DNA of 64,000 nt from Mastigamoeba balamuthi. Lineage: Eukaryota; Evosea; Mastigamoebida; Mastigamoebidae. The stretch lies in NCBI GenBank assembly GCA_902651635.1, contig CACRSC010000010.1:455542-519541 (forward strand), read 5' to 3'. This document shows positions 12,195 through 23,647 of the stretch, piece by piece. Positions within the stretch are counted from its first letter, which is position 1. Each line of letters opens with the position of its first letter. The notes under the pieces are model-generated. The model was not told the origin of the DNA. It searched no databases and saw only the letters and a list, made by a program, of their open reading frames with translations. Made by a program: the position numbers and the translations under genes.

Positions 12195-15100
12195 ATGTCG
12201 CTGCACCGCGCGCGCCGCCCGCCCGACGGCCCCGACGCCCGCCCCTCGTCCGACGACGACCCCGACTACAGCGCACGCTCCCCCAGCGCCTCGGACTACT
12301 CGGGCTCCTCCAGCTCCTCGTCGTCGTCGTCGTCGTCGTCGGGATCGTCATCGTCGTCCTCCTCGCGCTCGTCCTCCTCGTCGTCGTCGGATGATGACGT
12401 CAGAACGCGTGGGCGGGCGCCCCAGAAGCGGCAGAGGCGCGGCGCGGGCGCGGGGGCGGCGGCGGCGGCGGCAAAAGCCGGCGATGACGTCGCGCAGGCG
12501 CAGGCGCAACGTCATCGAGAGCGACGACGACGAGTTTGGGCCGTCGCCGGCGATCTCGGGGGTCCGCGCGCCGAGCTCGGCCTCTTCGTCGCCGCGGAGT
12601 GACGTGGCGATGAGGTCGCCGGCGTCGTCGTCGGCGGCGGCGTACGCGGCGCCGGCGCCACGCAGGCCGCACGCAGCGCCGCCGGCGGTGCGCAAGGCGG
12701 CGGCCAGGGCGGCGAGCCTGTGCGAGATCGACAGCGAGGACGATGACGTGGCGGCAAAGACGCCCGCGCCGCGCGCGCCGAGCGCAGTCCCGGCCGTCGT
12801 GGAGTGGAACGGCCAGCACCGCGTGCTCGAGCGGATCGTCTCGAGGCACGAGATCCCAGCGCAGCAGTCCCCGGCCCTTTTGCTTTGCCTCCCCAATTCA
12901 ATTGTCTTCCTTTTTGTCCTCTAGTCTCATTGCGATTGCAATGGCTCGGCAGCCGTTTCAATTCTTCCCCAATTCAATTGCGTTTTCCGCTTTGCTATCG
13001 CACCCTTCTTTTTGGAATGACCCCGGGGCAACAACAGGAGGGACGGGACCGAGGGCCCGGAGCTGCTGATCAAGTGGAAGGACATGGCCTACGTGCACTG
13101 CTCGTGGGTGCCCGAGAGCGTGCTGGCGGCGCAGCCCGTGCTGCTCTCGCGGCTCAAGCGGTTCATGCGCACGTGGGCGCCCAGCGTCGAGGACCTCTGC
13201 GCAGACGACGACGCCCCGCGGTTCCCCTCCGAGTGGCTCCTCGTCGACCGCGTCCTCGACTCGCGCTCGCGTGCCGACGGCGCCCGCGAGTACCTCATCA
13301 AGGCACGACGGCCACCGCTTTTCCAGATACTTTTGGCGATCCAGCCGTCGCCAACAACAACTCTCTGCAGTGGCGCGGGCAGCCGTACACGGCGGCCACG
13401 TGGGACGTTGCCGAGGACATCGACGACGAGGCGGCCATCCGCGACTTCGAGGAGTCGCGGGCGCCGTCGCTGCCGCGCGGCCACGACGAGCCGGTGCTGC
13501 GGCCGCCGCGGGAGCTGCGCGGGTACCAGAAGGAGGGCGTCGAGTGGCTCGTGCACTGCTGGCGCAAGCGCACCAACGCGATCCTCGCCGACGAGATGGG
13601 CCTGGGCAAGACCATGCAGAGCGTCTCCACGCTCGCCCACCTCCGCCAGATCGAGGGCGTCCGCGGGCCTTTCCTCATTGTCGCTGTGCGCCCGCCCCCG
13701 TCAATTGATTCATCCTCGCTTCTTTCGCGATTTTGCCTGCGGAATTTGACCGCGTTTGCACAGCCGCTGTCGACGATTGCGCACTGGAGAAGAGAGACGG
13801 AGCAGTCGACGTTTCTGCGCTGCTGCTCGTACCACGGCTCGACGGACGAGCGCGCGCTGATACGGCAGTACGAGTGGTACTGGCCCTCGACGCGGGCGCT
13901 GCGCTTCGACGTGCTGGTCACGACGTACGAGATGCTCCGCGCGGACCGCGCAGAGATCGCGCGCATCCGGTGGGCGTACCTCGTCGTTGACGAAGCGCAC
14001 CGCCTCAAGAACGCGACGAGCCGAGCGCTGGCGGACCTGCGCTCGCTGTCGTACGACTACCTGCTGCTGCTGACGGGCACGCCCATCCAGAACAACACCT
14101 CGGAGCTCTGGGTACGCTCTCTCGTGCGGGCAGTGCGCGGGGTCCTGTGTTCTCTCTTCCGCGGTCCACGCACTGTGCACCCACCTCCACGAGGTGCCCC
14201 GCGAGGCCATTGTTTCGAGCTTGGCCTCCTGCCTCGCACGCGTGGAGCGGAGCTTGTGGGCCTGCTTACCAGTCAGTGGGTAATGTGGCTCGAGGTTGTC
14301 CCTCAGTGTGCAATATGGCAGCAGCAGATTGTGGGCTTGCTTACCAGTCAGTGGTAAACCTGGGAGACTGTCCCCCCAGTTCGCATTGATAGAGACCTCA
14401 AGATGGCAGCGCCCCAGCTTTCTCTGCGCTAGGTGCCCGCTGCTCACAGCAAGGATTGTTGTGCTCCCGCAGACGCTGCTGAACTTCCTGGACCCCGAGC
14501 GGTTCGACTCGGCGGCGGACTTTATGGCCAAGTTCGGCGACCTCAAGGACGCCGAACACGTGCGGGAGCTGCACGCGCTGCTCAAGCCGCTGCTGCTGCG
14601 GCGCATGAAGGAGGACGTGGAGCGCTCGCTGGCGCCCAAGGAGGAGACGATCGTGGAGGTGGAGCTGACGGTGCTGCAGAAGAAGTACTACCGCGCGATC
14701 TTCGAGCACAACGTGGCGTTCCTGCGCAAGGGCTGCAAGGGCTCCAACGTGCCGTCGCTGATCAACGTCATGATGGAGCTGCGCAAGTGCTGCAACCACC
14801 CGTACCTCATCAAGGGCGTCGAGGAGAGCGCGACGGCGGGGCTCACGCGCGAGGACGCCGAGCGGCAGCTGGTCGGCGCGTCGGGGAAGCTCGTGCTCAT
14901 CGACAAGCTGCTGCCCAAGCTCAAGGCCGCGGGCCACAAGGTCCTCGTGTTCTCGCAGATGGTCCGCATGCTCAACATCATCGAGGACTACTGCCACATG
15001 CGCGCCTTCACGTTCGAGCGCCTCGACGGCAACGTCCGCGGCAGCGAGCGCCAGGCGGCCATCGACAGGTTCTGCAAGCCCGACTCGGACAGGTTCCTCT

Positions 15101-18100
15101 TCCTGCTCTGCACGCGCGCCGGCGGCCTCGGCATCAACCTGCAGGTCGCAGACACGGTCATCATCTTCGACAGCGACTGGAACCCCCAGAACGACGTCCA
15201 GGTACCGCTCTCTCGCTCTTTTCTCTTCCTTGGACGAAGGAAGGGCTAAGCAACACGCCGCTGCCGCTGCGCAGGCAATGGCGCGGGCGCACAGGATCGG
15301 GCAGAAGAGCCTCGTGAAGGTGTACCGCCTGGTGACGCGCAACACGTACGAGCGGTACATGTTCGACACGGCGTCGAAGAAGCTGGGGCTCGACCAGGCG
15401 GTGCTGACGAAGCTCAACGACGGGGCGGCCGGGGGCGCGGCGTCGTCGGCCGTGAGCAAGGCGCTGTCGACCAAGGAGATCGACTCGCTGCTCAAGCACG
15501 GGGCCTACGGCGTGCTGACCGAGAGCGACGACGCGGCCAACAAGTTCGTCGAGGCCGACATCGACCTGATCCTCGAGCGCAGCGCCACCGTCGTGCACGG
15601 CTCGGGGTCGGCCGACGGCGCGCCGTCGACGTTCAGCAAGGCGACGTTCACGTCGGACGAGTGCGCGCCCGACATCGACGTCAACGACCCCAACTTCTGG
15701 GAGAAGCTGCTGCCCAACGCGCGCACGGCGGACCCGCGCATCGTCGACGCCCCGCGCGAGCGCCGCCTCGTGCAGCGCTTCGACCCTACGGCGGCGCTCG
15801 CGGGCGTCGCCGACGACGACGACGACGACGAGGAGCCCGCGGGCGAGGAGGACGCCGACTACGAGAGCGACGGGCCCCGCGAGCAGTCGGCCGACGCCTC
15901 GCGGCGCAAGGAGCTGCACTGGTCCGGTGCCGAGCGCCAGCGGTTCAAGACGTCGCTGCTGAGCTACGGCTGGGGCCGCTGGGGGCGCATACACGCGACG
16001 GCGAAGCTCCCGCGCTGGACCGCCGCCGACGTCGCGAGCTTCGCGCGGGCGTTCCTGTGCAGGCTCGCCGCGTGCGGGCAGGGCAAGGAGGCCGAGATCG
16101 TCGCCGACGTCACCGGCGGCGCCGACATCGCGGCGCACGGGTGGACGCCGGGCGCCAAGCTCACCAGCGCGCTGATCGAGGCTGCCGAGCGCGACCTCGG
16201 GTCCATCGAGCACCTCGTCGACGCCCCGAGTGCACCGCAGCCGCAGCCGCAGGCTCAGGCGCAGCAGCCGCCGCAGCAGGAAGCGGCCCTGCAGGCGGAA
16301 CAGACGGCCAATGCGGTGGCGAAGAAAGAGGAGCCGGAGAGCCCACCGGACTCGCCGATGCTCGCGGGGCGGAGGCCGGCGCAGAAGGCCCCAGCGTTTC
16401 TGCCGCTGCCGCAGTCGATGAGGTCGCCCGACCTCCGCGAGCCCTCGGGCGCCCCCGCGCAGCCCAAGGCCTCTGCCCTCGACGCGCCGCTGCCGCCGCC
16501 GCGCGACGCGGAGATGAGCGACGCCGCCCAGGGCCCCTCGGAGCAGGCGCCCACCCCGGAGCCCCCGGCGCCCGAGGCCTCGGATGCCGAGGCCAGCGCA
16601 CGGGCCGCGGCGGCCAAGGGAGGCGCCGCCAGCGCCAGCGCCAGCGGGGGAGCGGCTGGTGCTGCTGCGACGCCGGCAGCGGCTGCGGCGGCTGCGTGCT
16701 TTGACGAGGAGGCGTGCCTGGACAACGCCGAGTTTGTCGAGTACCTGCAGCGGAACCTGAACAAGGTGCTCAACAGGCTGACGCTCGCCGTGCAGCTGGC
16801 GCACATCGTCGCCAAGTGCGGCGGCGACGACCCGCTGCGCGACGTGAGCGCGGCGGCGATCGCGACGGACGCGCCGCCCGCGCCGTGGTGGGGCGCCGAC
16901 GAGGACCGCGACCTGATCGTGGGCAGCGTGCGCTGGGGCATGAACCACTACGACGAGATGCGCGCCGACGCCACGCTCTGCTTCCGCGCCAACGCGCCGC
17001 TGGGCGAGGACGCCGCGGCGTCGGCTGCCGCGTGGCCGACGTGCAAGGTGCTGACGGCGAGGCTGAAGCGGCTGTGGCGCGCCATCGCGTCGTGCGGCAA
17101 GGCGCGCGAGCGGGAGAAGAAGGCCGAGCAGCGGCAGGTGGAGCGCTCGGAGAAGGCGGCGCTCAAGGAGCGCAAGAAGGCGGCGCAGGCGATCGAGTGG
17201 AGCAAGCGCGAGAAGCTCGACTTCAACCGCGCGCTGATGGCCTACGGCGTGCCGACGGACCTCGAGTGGGAGCGCTTCCGCGACCGCGCGAACCTCAAGA
17301 AGAAGACGCCCGAGCTGCTGCGCCAGTACTACGAGGTCTTCCTCGAGCGCTGCAGGCGCACGATGCAGAAGGACGCCACCACAGCGGCAGCGGCAACGCC
17401 CGCGGCAGCCGAGCCCGCGCAGGCCCCCGTGGCCGCCGGCAGCGCAGCCGACGCCCCGAAGCCCTCGTTCGCGTCGCCCCCGATCGTCTCGGCAGCCGCA
17501 GCCGCAGCGGCGGCCGCGGCGTCGTCTGTTGCGTCGCCGTCGCCCGTGCCGGGGACGGGGCCCGCGACGCCGGCGGCGGCGTCGGAGGCGGGGGAGGACA
17601 AGGACGAGATGACGTACACGCAGTGCAAGCGGATCCTGCAGCGGATCATGATGTTCACGTCGCTGCACCACAAGCTTCTTCGGCAGCCGCAGGAGCGCCT
17701 GAGGGCCGTGCTGGCCAAGTCGCGGCGCACGCCGAGCCTGCCGCGCTGGTGGGAGCCGCGCGTGCACGACGAGGCGCTCATACGCGGCGTCGAGAAGCAC
17801 GGCTTTGGCCACTGGGACGCCATCGTGTGCGACAAGGAGCTCCCGTTCCGCGCTGTGATCGAAAAGCTGCGCTCGCAACCGCAGCCTCCGCAGCCCCCGC
17901 AGCCGCAGCTCCCGCAGGCCAGCAGCACGTCGACGTCGCCGGCTGGCGCAGCGGTCACGCCGTCGCCCATGACGACCCCGCCGGCCGCGCCCGACGTCAC
18001 GCCCAAGCCCGACACGAGCGAGGCGGAGATGGACGACGCAGAGGCCAAGGACGAGAAGAGCAAGGGGGACGCCGAGTGCGGGACGGAGCCCGCCAAGGCG

Positions 18101-19861
18101 ATCGACTTCCCGAGGGACGCCGGGGTGCAGCGGCGCATCGACTACCTGCTCAAGCTGGCAGACTCGGTGCCCGCCGAGACGCCGCCGCCACCGCAGCAGC
18201 AGCAGTCGAAGAAGCGCAACAGGCACGAGCACGACAAGGAGGAGAAGGAGGAGCGCGAGCACCACCACAGGGACAAGGAGAAGAAGAGGGACCGCGAGAA
18301 GGACAAGGACAAGTCCTCGAGGAAGCGCAGCCACTCGGTCGAGGACGGCGACGAGCCGCCCAAGAAGTCGCGCAAGAAGAGCTCCAAGGACAAGGCGTCC
18401 GCGGCTGCTTCTACGGCCTCGCCGGCAGCCCCAGGGCAGCCGCTGAGCGCGCCTCTGGCCGCTGCCGTTCCCGGGGGCGGGACGCCGCAGGGGCTGACGA
18501 TGTCGCTGCCGCCGCTCCTGACCCCGCCGCCCATCGCGGCGTCTGCTCCCCCCGCCTCTGCGGCGCCTGAGGCAAAGAAGAAGCGGGACAAGGAGGAGAG
18601 AAAGGAGCGGAAGGAGAAGAAACACAAGAAGGACAAGGAGCACGAGCACGAGCACGAAAAGGACAAGGAGAAGAAGAAGCACAAGAAGGACAAGGAGAAG
18701 GAGAAGGAGCACGACAGGGAGAGGGACAAGGACAAGGACAAGGAGAGGGAGAAGAAGCACAAGCACAAGCACCACCGCGAGCACGGCAGCGGCAGCGGCA
18801 GCGAGAAGGAGCGGGAGCGGGAGGAGAAGGCCAGAGAGAGGGAGAGGGAGAAGGAGAGGGAGAAGGACAGGCACAAGCACCACAAGCACAAGCACAAGCA
18901 CCACCACGAGGCCGCGGCAGCTGCCCAGGCGGCCGGCGGTGCTGTGCTGGCCGCGGCGGCTGCGGCGGCGGCGACGCTTGTGCCCGCGCCGATGCCGATG
19001 CCGCTGCAGCCCGTGCAGGCGGCCATTATCTCTCCGTACTTTGTCAGCACTCCGCAGGCCGAGGTGCTGCACGTGTGCTCGCTGCCGTACGTGGACCCCG
19101 CGACGGGCGCCACGGCGCTGCCGCTGGTGCTGGACGAGAGCGTGACGGTGACGAGCCTCGGGAAGGTCGTCGACTGGCCCAACTTCCACACAGAGCGCTA
19201 CATCTGGCCGCTGGGCTACAGCGCAGTGCGCAGGTACCCCTCGTGCCAGGACCCGCCGGCGCTGGCGCACTACGACTGCACGATCGGCGCCAAGACCAAC
19301 AGCGAGGGCGCGCAGGAGCCCGAGTTCCGCGTGACGCTGCGCGGGTCGCCGGCGACGTTTGTGGCGCCGACGCCCGGGCTGGCGGTGAGCCAGATGTTCC
19401 AGCAGCTCTCGTCGCTCTGCTTCCAGCGCGGCATCACGGCGCCGCAGAGCAAGACGGGCCCCGACTTCTTCGGCCTCGGCCACCCCGTCGTCATCGCCGT
19501 CCTGCAGCAGCACCCGGGCGCCCGCAAGTGCTCCAAGTACGTCTTCAAGCGCGTCGAGCAGCGGACCCCGCAGCAGCCGCCGCCGCCGCCACAGCAGCCG
19601 CCCCTGGCGCTGGCACAGCACGCAGCGGCGGTGGCCCCGCCCGCTGTGCAGGTGTCCGCTGCTGGCTTCTACATGCAGCAGGCGCAGCACGTGCTGCAGC
19701 AGAAGCAGCAGCAACAGGTGGCACCGGTGGCACCGGTGCAGCCAGTGCAGCCGTACAGGCCGCCGCTGGCGCTGGCGTCGCTGGGGCCGCCACCGAGGGC
19801 GCAGAACGCGTACCAGTTCGTGGCGGGCGCGAGGCCCGGCAGCAACCCAGGCGGCCGGTAG
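12195..19861 (+). CDS. CHD subfamily III-like chromatin remodeller with C-terminal FYRN/FYRC
   Basis: Exons: about 12195-12866, 13038-13302, 13371-13685, 13764-14111, 14473-15201, 15275-19861; roughly 2300 aa. Two chromodomains are split by introns ([31 protein letters not shown]). The SNF2 ATPase follows with [12 protein letters not shown] and TGTPIQNN, and the helicase-C half has [13 protein letters not shown] and [13 protein letters not shown]. The closest pattern I know is CHD6-9/Kismet ([20 protein letters not shown]). SANT-like and WW-containing regions lie at 15900-17900. A Lys/Glu/His-rich charged stretch covers 18190-18910. FYRN ([19 protein letters not shown]) and FYRC ([13 protein letters not shown]) lie at 19110-19560. 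The 5' end is uncertain: the Ser-rich frame from 12195 and the frame used after about 12480 differ by one, so a small intron, another start or a sequence error is implied. The intron at 13303 uses a GC donor. Confidence 0.9.
12301..12396 (+). repeat. Serine-codon low-complexity tract
   Basis: TCG/TCC/TCA triplets encode a run of serines at the presumed N-terminus of the CHD protein. Such tracts are slippage-prone and may explain part of the frame uncertainty just downstream. Confidence 0.6.
14254..14354 (+). repeat. Direct repeat inside the long CHD intron
   Basis: A 26-nt unit containing GCTTACCAGTCAGTGG occurs at 14254-14279 and again at 14329-14354 with one mismatch, 75 bp apart. Similarity extends weakly past each unit. 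It lies in the 361-nt intron 14112-14472, the longest in this gene. Confidence 0.75.
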
Positions 19862-20555
19862 CCTGCGGGGGTTGCGTGGGGGTCGACTGTATTGTTTGTT
19901 TCAGTTGTAAGCCCGGCACAGACCGCAAACAAAAACCCGGCTTACAACACTGCCGTGTGCTCTGCCTGCCTGCGTCTGGGGGTGATGCTACATGGACGCA
20001 ACTTCTCGATATCCCTGTGGTCCGCCAGTGTAGTCTCAGTCTCTGTAGATTGAGTGAGATAAACCTATGGCAATAGTTGGGAGGACAGACTCAATTGTTG
20101 GCTCCGATGTCACACCTGTGCCGAGAGCTCAGAGAAGGAAAGAGCCGGATCGAACTGCATTGTACTGGCCATGGCAGGCAGATGGGGTGCTGTTTTGGGA
20201 ATGCCATAAGGCCAGACTCCCGGATATCCCTCACCTTCCTCCTTTCAGCATACAAAACGTTCAGTGTCTGCTGAATAAAAAAGCAGGCACATGCAGCTCA
20301 CTGCAGCCCTTCACCAGCAACCAACTCCACTTTGTCGCGAGATGCGGAGAGCATACCAGTGTCAGGGAAGTGAGGGGAGAAGGTTCTGCTAGCCAGCGGG
20401 AACCATCTGCGAACACATACTCCGGTGCTTCCTGACGACCATCATGCAAATGAACGGTTTCTCTTTGTTCATCTCTCGCAGGTTGTTTTGTTCAACGAGG
20501 AAGCAGTCTCTCCTGCATGACTACATTCCTCAATGTGGCCAGTGCACTGGAGTTT
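19862..20555. other. Intergenic, convergent 3' ends
   Basis: Holds the 3' ends of the CHD gene (+) and the pectate lyase gene (-). An AATAAA hexamer occurs at 20274-20279 (+). No gene or repeat recognised. Confidence 0.5.
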
Positions 20556-22016
20556 CTACATAGCTGCAGAAACGACTGCAGAGACTACGCACATCGCCCC
20601 GGCCACAGCTGCAGGGGCCGAGTTAAATGGGCCGTCCTGGGATTGCGCAGCGCCTGAGTCCCCTCCGTGGCCCTTGGAGCTCGGCGTCGTAGCACCCGAG
20701 TCCCCTCCGTGGCCCTTGGAACTCGACGTCGTAGCCCCCGAGTGCGCGGAAGACTTGGCGACGACGGACGACACGTCGGGCACGTTGGACGTCACACTGA
20801 TGTCCGAGGTGTCGAGCTTCCCGGCGCCGGCGTTCGCGAGGACGTCGTTCTTGGTGGCAGTGACGTCCGTGGGGACCGCGTACTTGTATTCGGGGGACCA
20901 CCCGATGGCATCGCTGCCGCTGCCTGCGAGGGCCTGGATCTGCGTCGAGTAGGGCTGGCCGTTGAACCACGAGCCCGAGTCCTTGAACAGCTTGCCCTTG
21001 AAGTTCTGGATGATTGTCGAGTCCTTGGCGGCCTCGAACACGTTGCCCTCGCTGAGGACCGAGCACTCGACGCCCATCCCGATGAAGTAGCTCGTGTCGG
21101 GGCCCTCCTTGTAGTAATTGCTCAGCACGTGGACCTTGCCGAAGCGCACGCGCGGCGCGCGAGAGACGGTGTTGCTCCAGACGTTCCTGTAGAACGTGAT
21201 ACGCAGGTGCCCCGCGTCCACCGCCGCCAGGCTGTCGCTCGATCCGACGAGGTTGGTCTTGTCGTGCTCGGCGAAGACGCAGTTGCTGATGGTCACGAAG
21301 TCGGTGGCGCGCTTGAGGTCCAGCAGGCCGTCGTGCCACTGGATGTGCTTGCCCTTGTAGACGCCGCCCTTGCTGTCGGGGAAGCGCCCGTCGCTGAACG
21401 TCAGGTGGTCGAACCAGAGCCTCGTCGACCCCTCGACGGTGATGCTGTCGTACTCGGCGTTCCACCCGTCGTCGGACGACCACGCGGTGGCGTAGTCGCG
21501 CGGCGCCTCGAACTCGATGTTGCGGATGACGACGTTGGAGACGCGCTTGAAACGCAGGTTCATCTGCTGGATCTTGGCGTCCTTGCCCAGCCCGATGATG
21601 CTCGTGTCGTCTGTGAGGTCGACGATAATCAGCGGCCCCTGCAGGGCCAGCACCGCCTTGCGTTTCTCCTCCATCGAGGCGGGGTTGTCGAGGTACTTCT
21701 GGAAGTCGTAGCCCGTCTTGCCCGCGAAGTAGGCCATGTCGGCGACCTGCCCGCCGCCCAGGTCGTCGCCGCGGATGGTCCCCGAGACGTAGATGATCTT
21801 CTTGCCCGTCTTGCCGACGGCCGCGACGAACTCCGCGCGGTTGCTGACGGTGAACGTCATGGACGCGGGGGCGCCCTCGCCGCCCGTCGCGGGCCCCGCG
21901 GGACCGACGGTCGAGAAGCCCATCTGGCAGTTGGAGCCCCCGCTGGCGCCGCACAGCGGGTACGCAGCGACGGCCGCCGCAAGAAGCAGAATGGAAGCCA
22001 CGCTGGCAGTGAACAT
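20556..22016 (-). CDS. Secreted, probably GPI-anchored PL1 pectate lyase
   Basis: A single uninterrupted frame of 486 aa, unusual beside its intron-bearing neighbours. An N-terminal signal peptide (MFTASVASILLLAAAVAAYP) is followed by a right-handed beta-helix pattern typical of polysaccharide lyase family 1: STRLWFDHLTFSDG, DLKRATDFVTISNCVF, and SRAPRVRFGKVHVLSNYY, whose RAPRVR fits the catalytic-arginine region. The enzyme should cleave de-esterified pectin by beta-elimination. The C-terminus has two copies of a Ser/Thr-rich unit ending SKGHGGD, then a hydrophobic tail (AVAGAMCVVSAVVSAAM), as expected for a GPI-anchor signal. Absence of introns could mean retroposition or acquisition from bacteria or fungi, but codon use looks like its neighbours. 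Confidence 0.9.
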   Translation of the reverse strand: MFTASVASILLLAAAVAAYPLCGASGGSNCQMGFSTVGPAGPATGGEGAPASMTFTVSNRAEFVAAVGKTGKKIIYVSGTIRGDDLGGGQVADMAYFAGKTGYDFQKYLDNPASMEEKRKAVLALQGPLIIVDLTDDTSIIGLGKDAKIQQMNLRFKRVSNVVIRNIEFEAPRDYATAWSSDDGWNAEYDSITVEGSTRLWFDHLTFSDGRFPDSKGGVYKGKHIQWHDGLLDLKRATDFVTISNCVFAEHDKTNLVGSSDSLAAVDAGHLRITFYRNVWSNTVSRAPRVRFGKVHVLSNYYKEGPDTSYFIGMGVECSVLSEGNVFEAAKDSTIIQNFKGKLFKDSGSWFNGQPYSTQIQALAGSGSDAIGWSPEYKYAVPTDVTATKNDVLANAGAGKLDTSDISVTSNVPDVSSVVAKSSAHSGATTSSSKGHGGDSGATTPSSKGHGGDSGAAQSQDGPFNSAPAAVAGAMCVVSAVVSAAM

Positions 22017-23010
22017 GGCTGTGCACTGCGCTCTACAGGGCAGAGTGGTAAGCCTGTTAACTTTCTTCTGGCACGCCGTTTCTGGGTACAGATTTTATGC
22101 ACGGGGTGTACAGACGTGGCGCCTTCCAACTGACTCTCCCCGGAAGGGAAACTTGTTCAGACAATGTCCACGGTCGGTTTTGCCAGGCTCCTGATGTTCT
22201 GCGCCCCCCGTCCCCGGTTTGCACGAAAGCAGACAGGAGTCACGACCCCCGGCGTGTGCGTCAGCTCGTCGCTGGTCGAGGGGCCGCGCACTTGCTGCTG
22301 CAGCAGTGCCATGTGGAGGACTGCATTTTCCGGGAATGTGGACCGGACTGGATGTTCCTCGGACAATCAAATCTGTCATCATGCACGACGGTTACGTGCA
22401 CAGACCTCTCCACCAAGCACTGGTCCGGGCCGTGAAGGAGGCGGGCAACCAAGCGTGGCTGCGGGAGTGAGACGTGGTGAACATAGAATCTGAAAACCGC
22501 TGAACTGTCTGTCTGGGCGACACCCCCAGAGGAATAAAGACGGGTAACTGCCGATTCTCGGGTTAAACCCGAGAGGCTTGCCAGGGGGCACTCGGTGCCA
22601 GCTGGCTTTGTCACCCCTCTCCCAGGGACCACATAAGTGCTCTCCCTCAAATTCCCCTGTGCCCGTGCACCACTGGAGTGCCTGGACCGACTGAACATCC
22701 GCAAGGAACCTTTTTCTACTCGGGCACATGCACAAACCCGGGCAAGTGTTAGCAACACAAAAGGGGACGTGTCCGTTGTGCACAAAACGCCGCTGGGTGC
22801 AAGCACGGACCCACCGCTCAGGGCGGCCACAACACTGTGGTATGCTGCCAGACCAACACAATGGCCTCTTTATCTCCGGGGCACGGGGTCTTCCTCAATG
22901 CAGTTCTTGCAGACAGGACCACGCTTGGCTTACATAGCCCGCATTGTTGATCTTTGGATTGATGACCGCGCGACTGCGAGCCGCGTTGAATCGAACCGAG
23001 CGGGGACTCA
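22017..23010. other. Intergenic upstream of the pectate lyase gene
   Basis: 994 bp, lower in GC than the genes. Contains the pectate lyase promoter and the peroxiredoxin 3' end. Open frames here have no family pattern; no RNA gene seen. Confidence 0.5.
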
Positions 23011-23647
23011 CTACAGCGCCTGGATGACGGCAAGGGCCTCCTCGACGTGCTTCTTGGAGTTTGTCTGGCTCGAGAAGACGTGGCGCACGACCCCCTCCTT
23101 GTCAATCACAAAACTGCGAGAGCAGCAGCGCAGAGGTCAGTCAGATAGGCAGGCAGCCACCAGACAGACAGACATCCCACGTGCAGGGCGAGGGAGCGTA
23201 CGTCACGCGGCCAGGGATGATGCCGAAGAGGCTGCCCTGCACGCCGTACTGCTGGCGGAGCGCGCCCTTGTGGTCGGAGCAGAGCACAAAGGGCAGCTTC
23301 TTCTTGTCGGCGAACTTCCTGTGGGAGTCGACGCTGTCGCTGCTGACGCCGACGACCTCGGCGCCGGCGTCCTTGAACACCGCGTACTGGTCGCGGAACG
23401 AGCACGCCTCGGCCGTACACCCGGGCGTCTCGTCCTTCGGGTAGAAGTACAGCACGACGGCCTTCTTCCCCGACGCCAGCAGCGCGCTCAGCTTCACGTC
23501 GCCGTTCTGTCACCGCACGGGGGGGTCGTGGATGCCACGTCAGTGCAACGAGGCGGCTGGGGAGTGTGGGAGTGCGGTGCGTGGACGCACGGGAGAGGGC
23601 AGAGTGAAGTCGGGGGCCTTGTCGCCGACGTGGATCTTGCTCGACAT
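23011..23647 (-). CDS. Peroxiredoxin of the BCP/PrxQ class
   Basis: Three exons: 23647-23591, 23506-23202, 23113-23011 (154 aa), GT-AG introns of 84 and 88 nt. The sequence shows the thioredoxin-fold peroxiredoxin pattern APDFTLPSP, then [19 protein letters not shown]. Cys49 is the peroxidatic cysteine, and Cys54 five residues later is the resolving cysteine typical of PrxQ/BCP. The C-terminus [16 protein letters not shown] is also canonical. It reduces hydrogen peroxide and organic hydroperoxides with thioredoxin-type donors. No targeting peptide is apparent, so a cytosolic site is likely. The length matches bacterial and plant PrxQ mature forms. Confidence 0.93.

Noticed and set aside
17126-18570. 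Second long plus-strand frame within CHD
   Set aside because: Same region is explained by the CHD frame with recognisable SANT-like motifs; the other frame is Arg/Ala/Gly noise.
15161-19714. A 1517-codon open frame antisense to the CHD gene
   Set aside because: It is Arg/Leu/Val low-complexity, mirrors GC-biased codons of the real gene and contains no domain; an antisense shadow.
22980-23010. TTCGATTC on the minus strand, resembling a tRNA T-loop
   Set aside because: Flanking bases do not pair as a T-stem and no acceptor or anticodon arm can be drawn.
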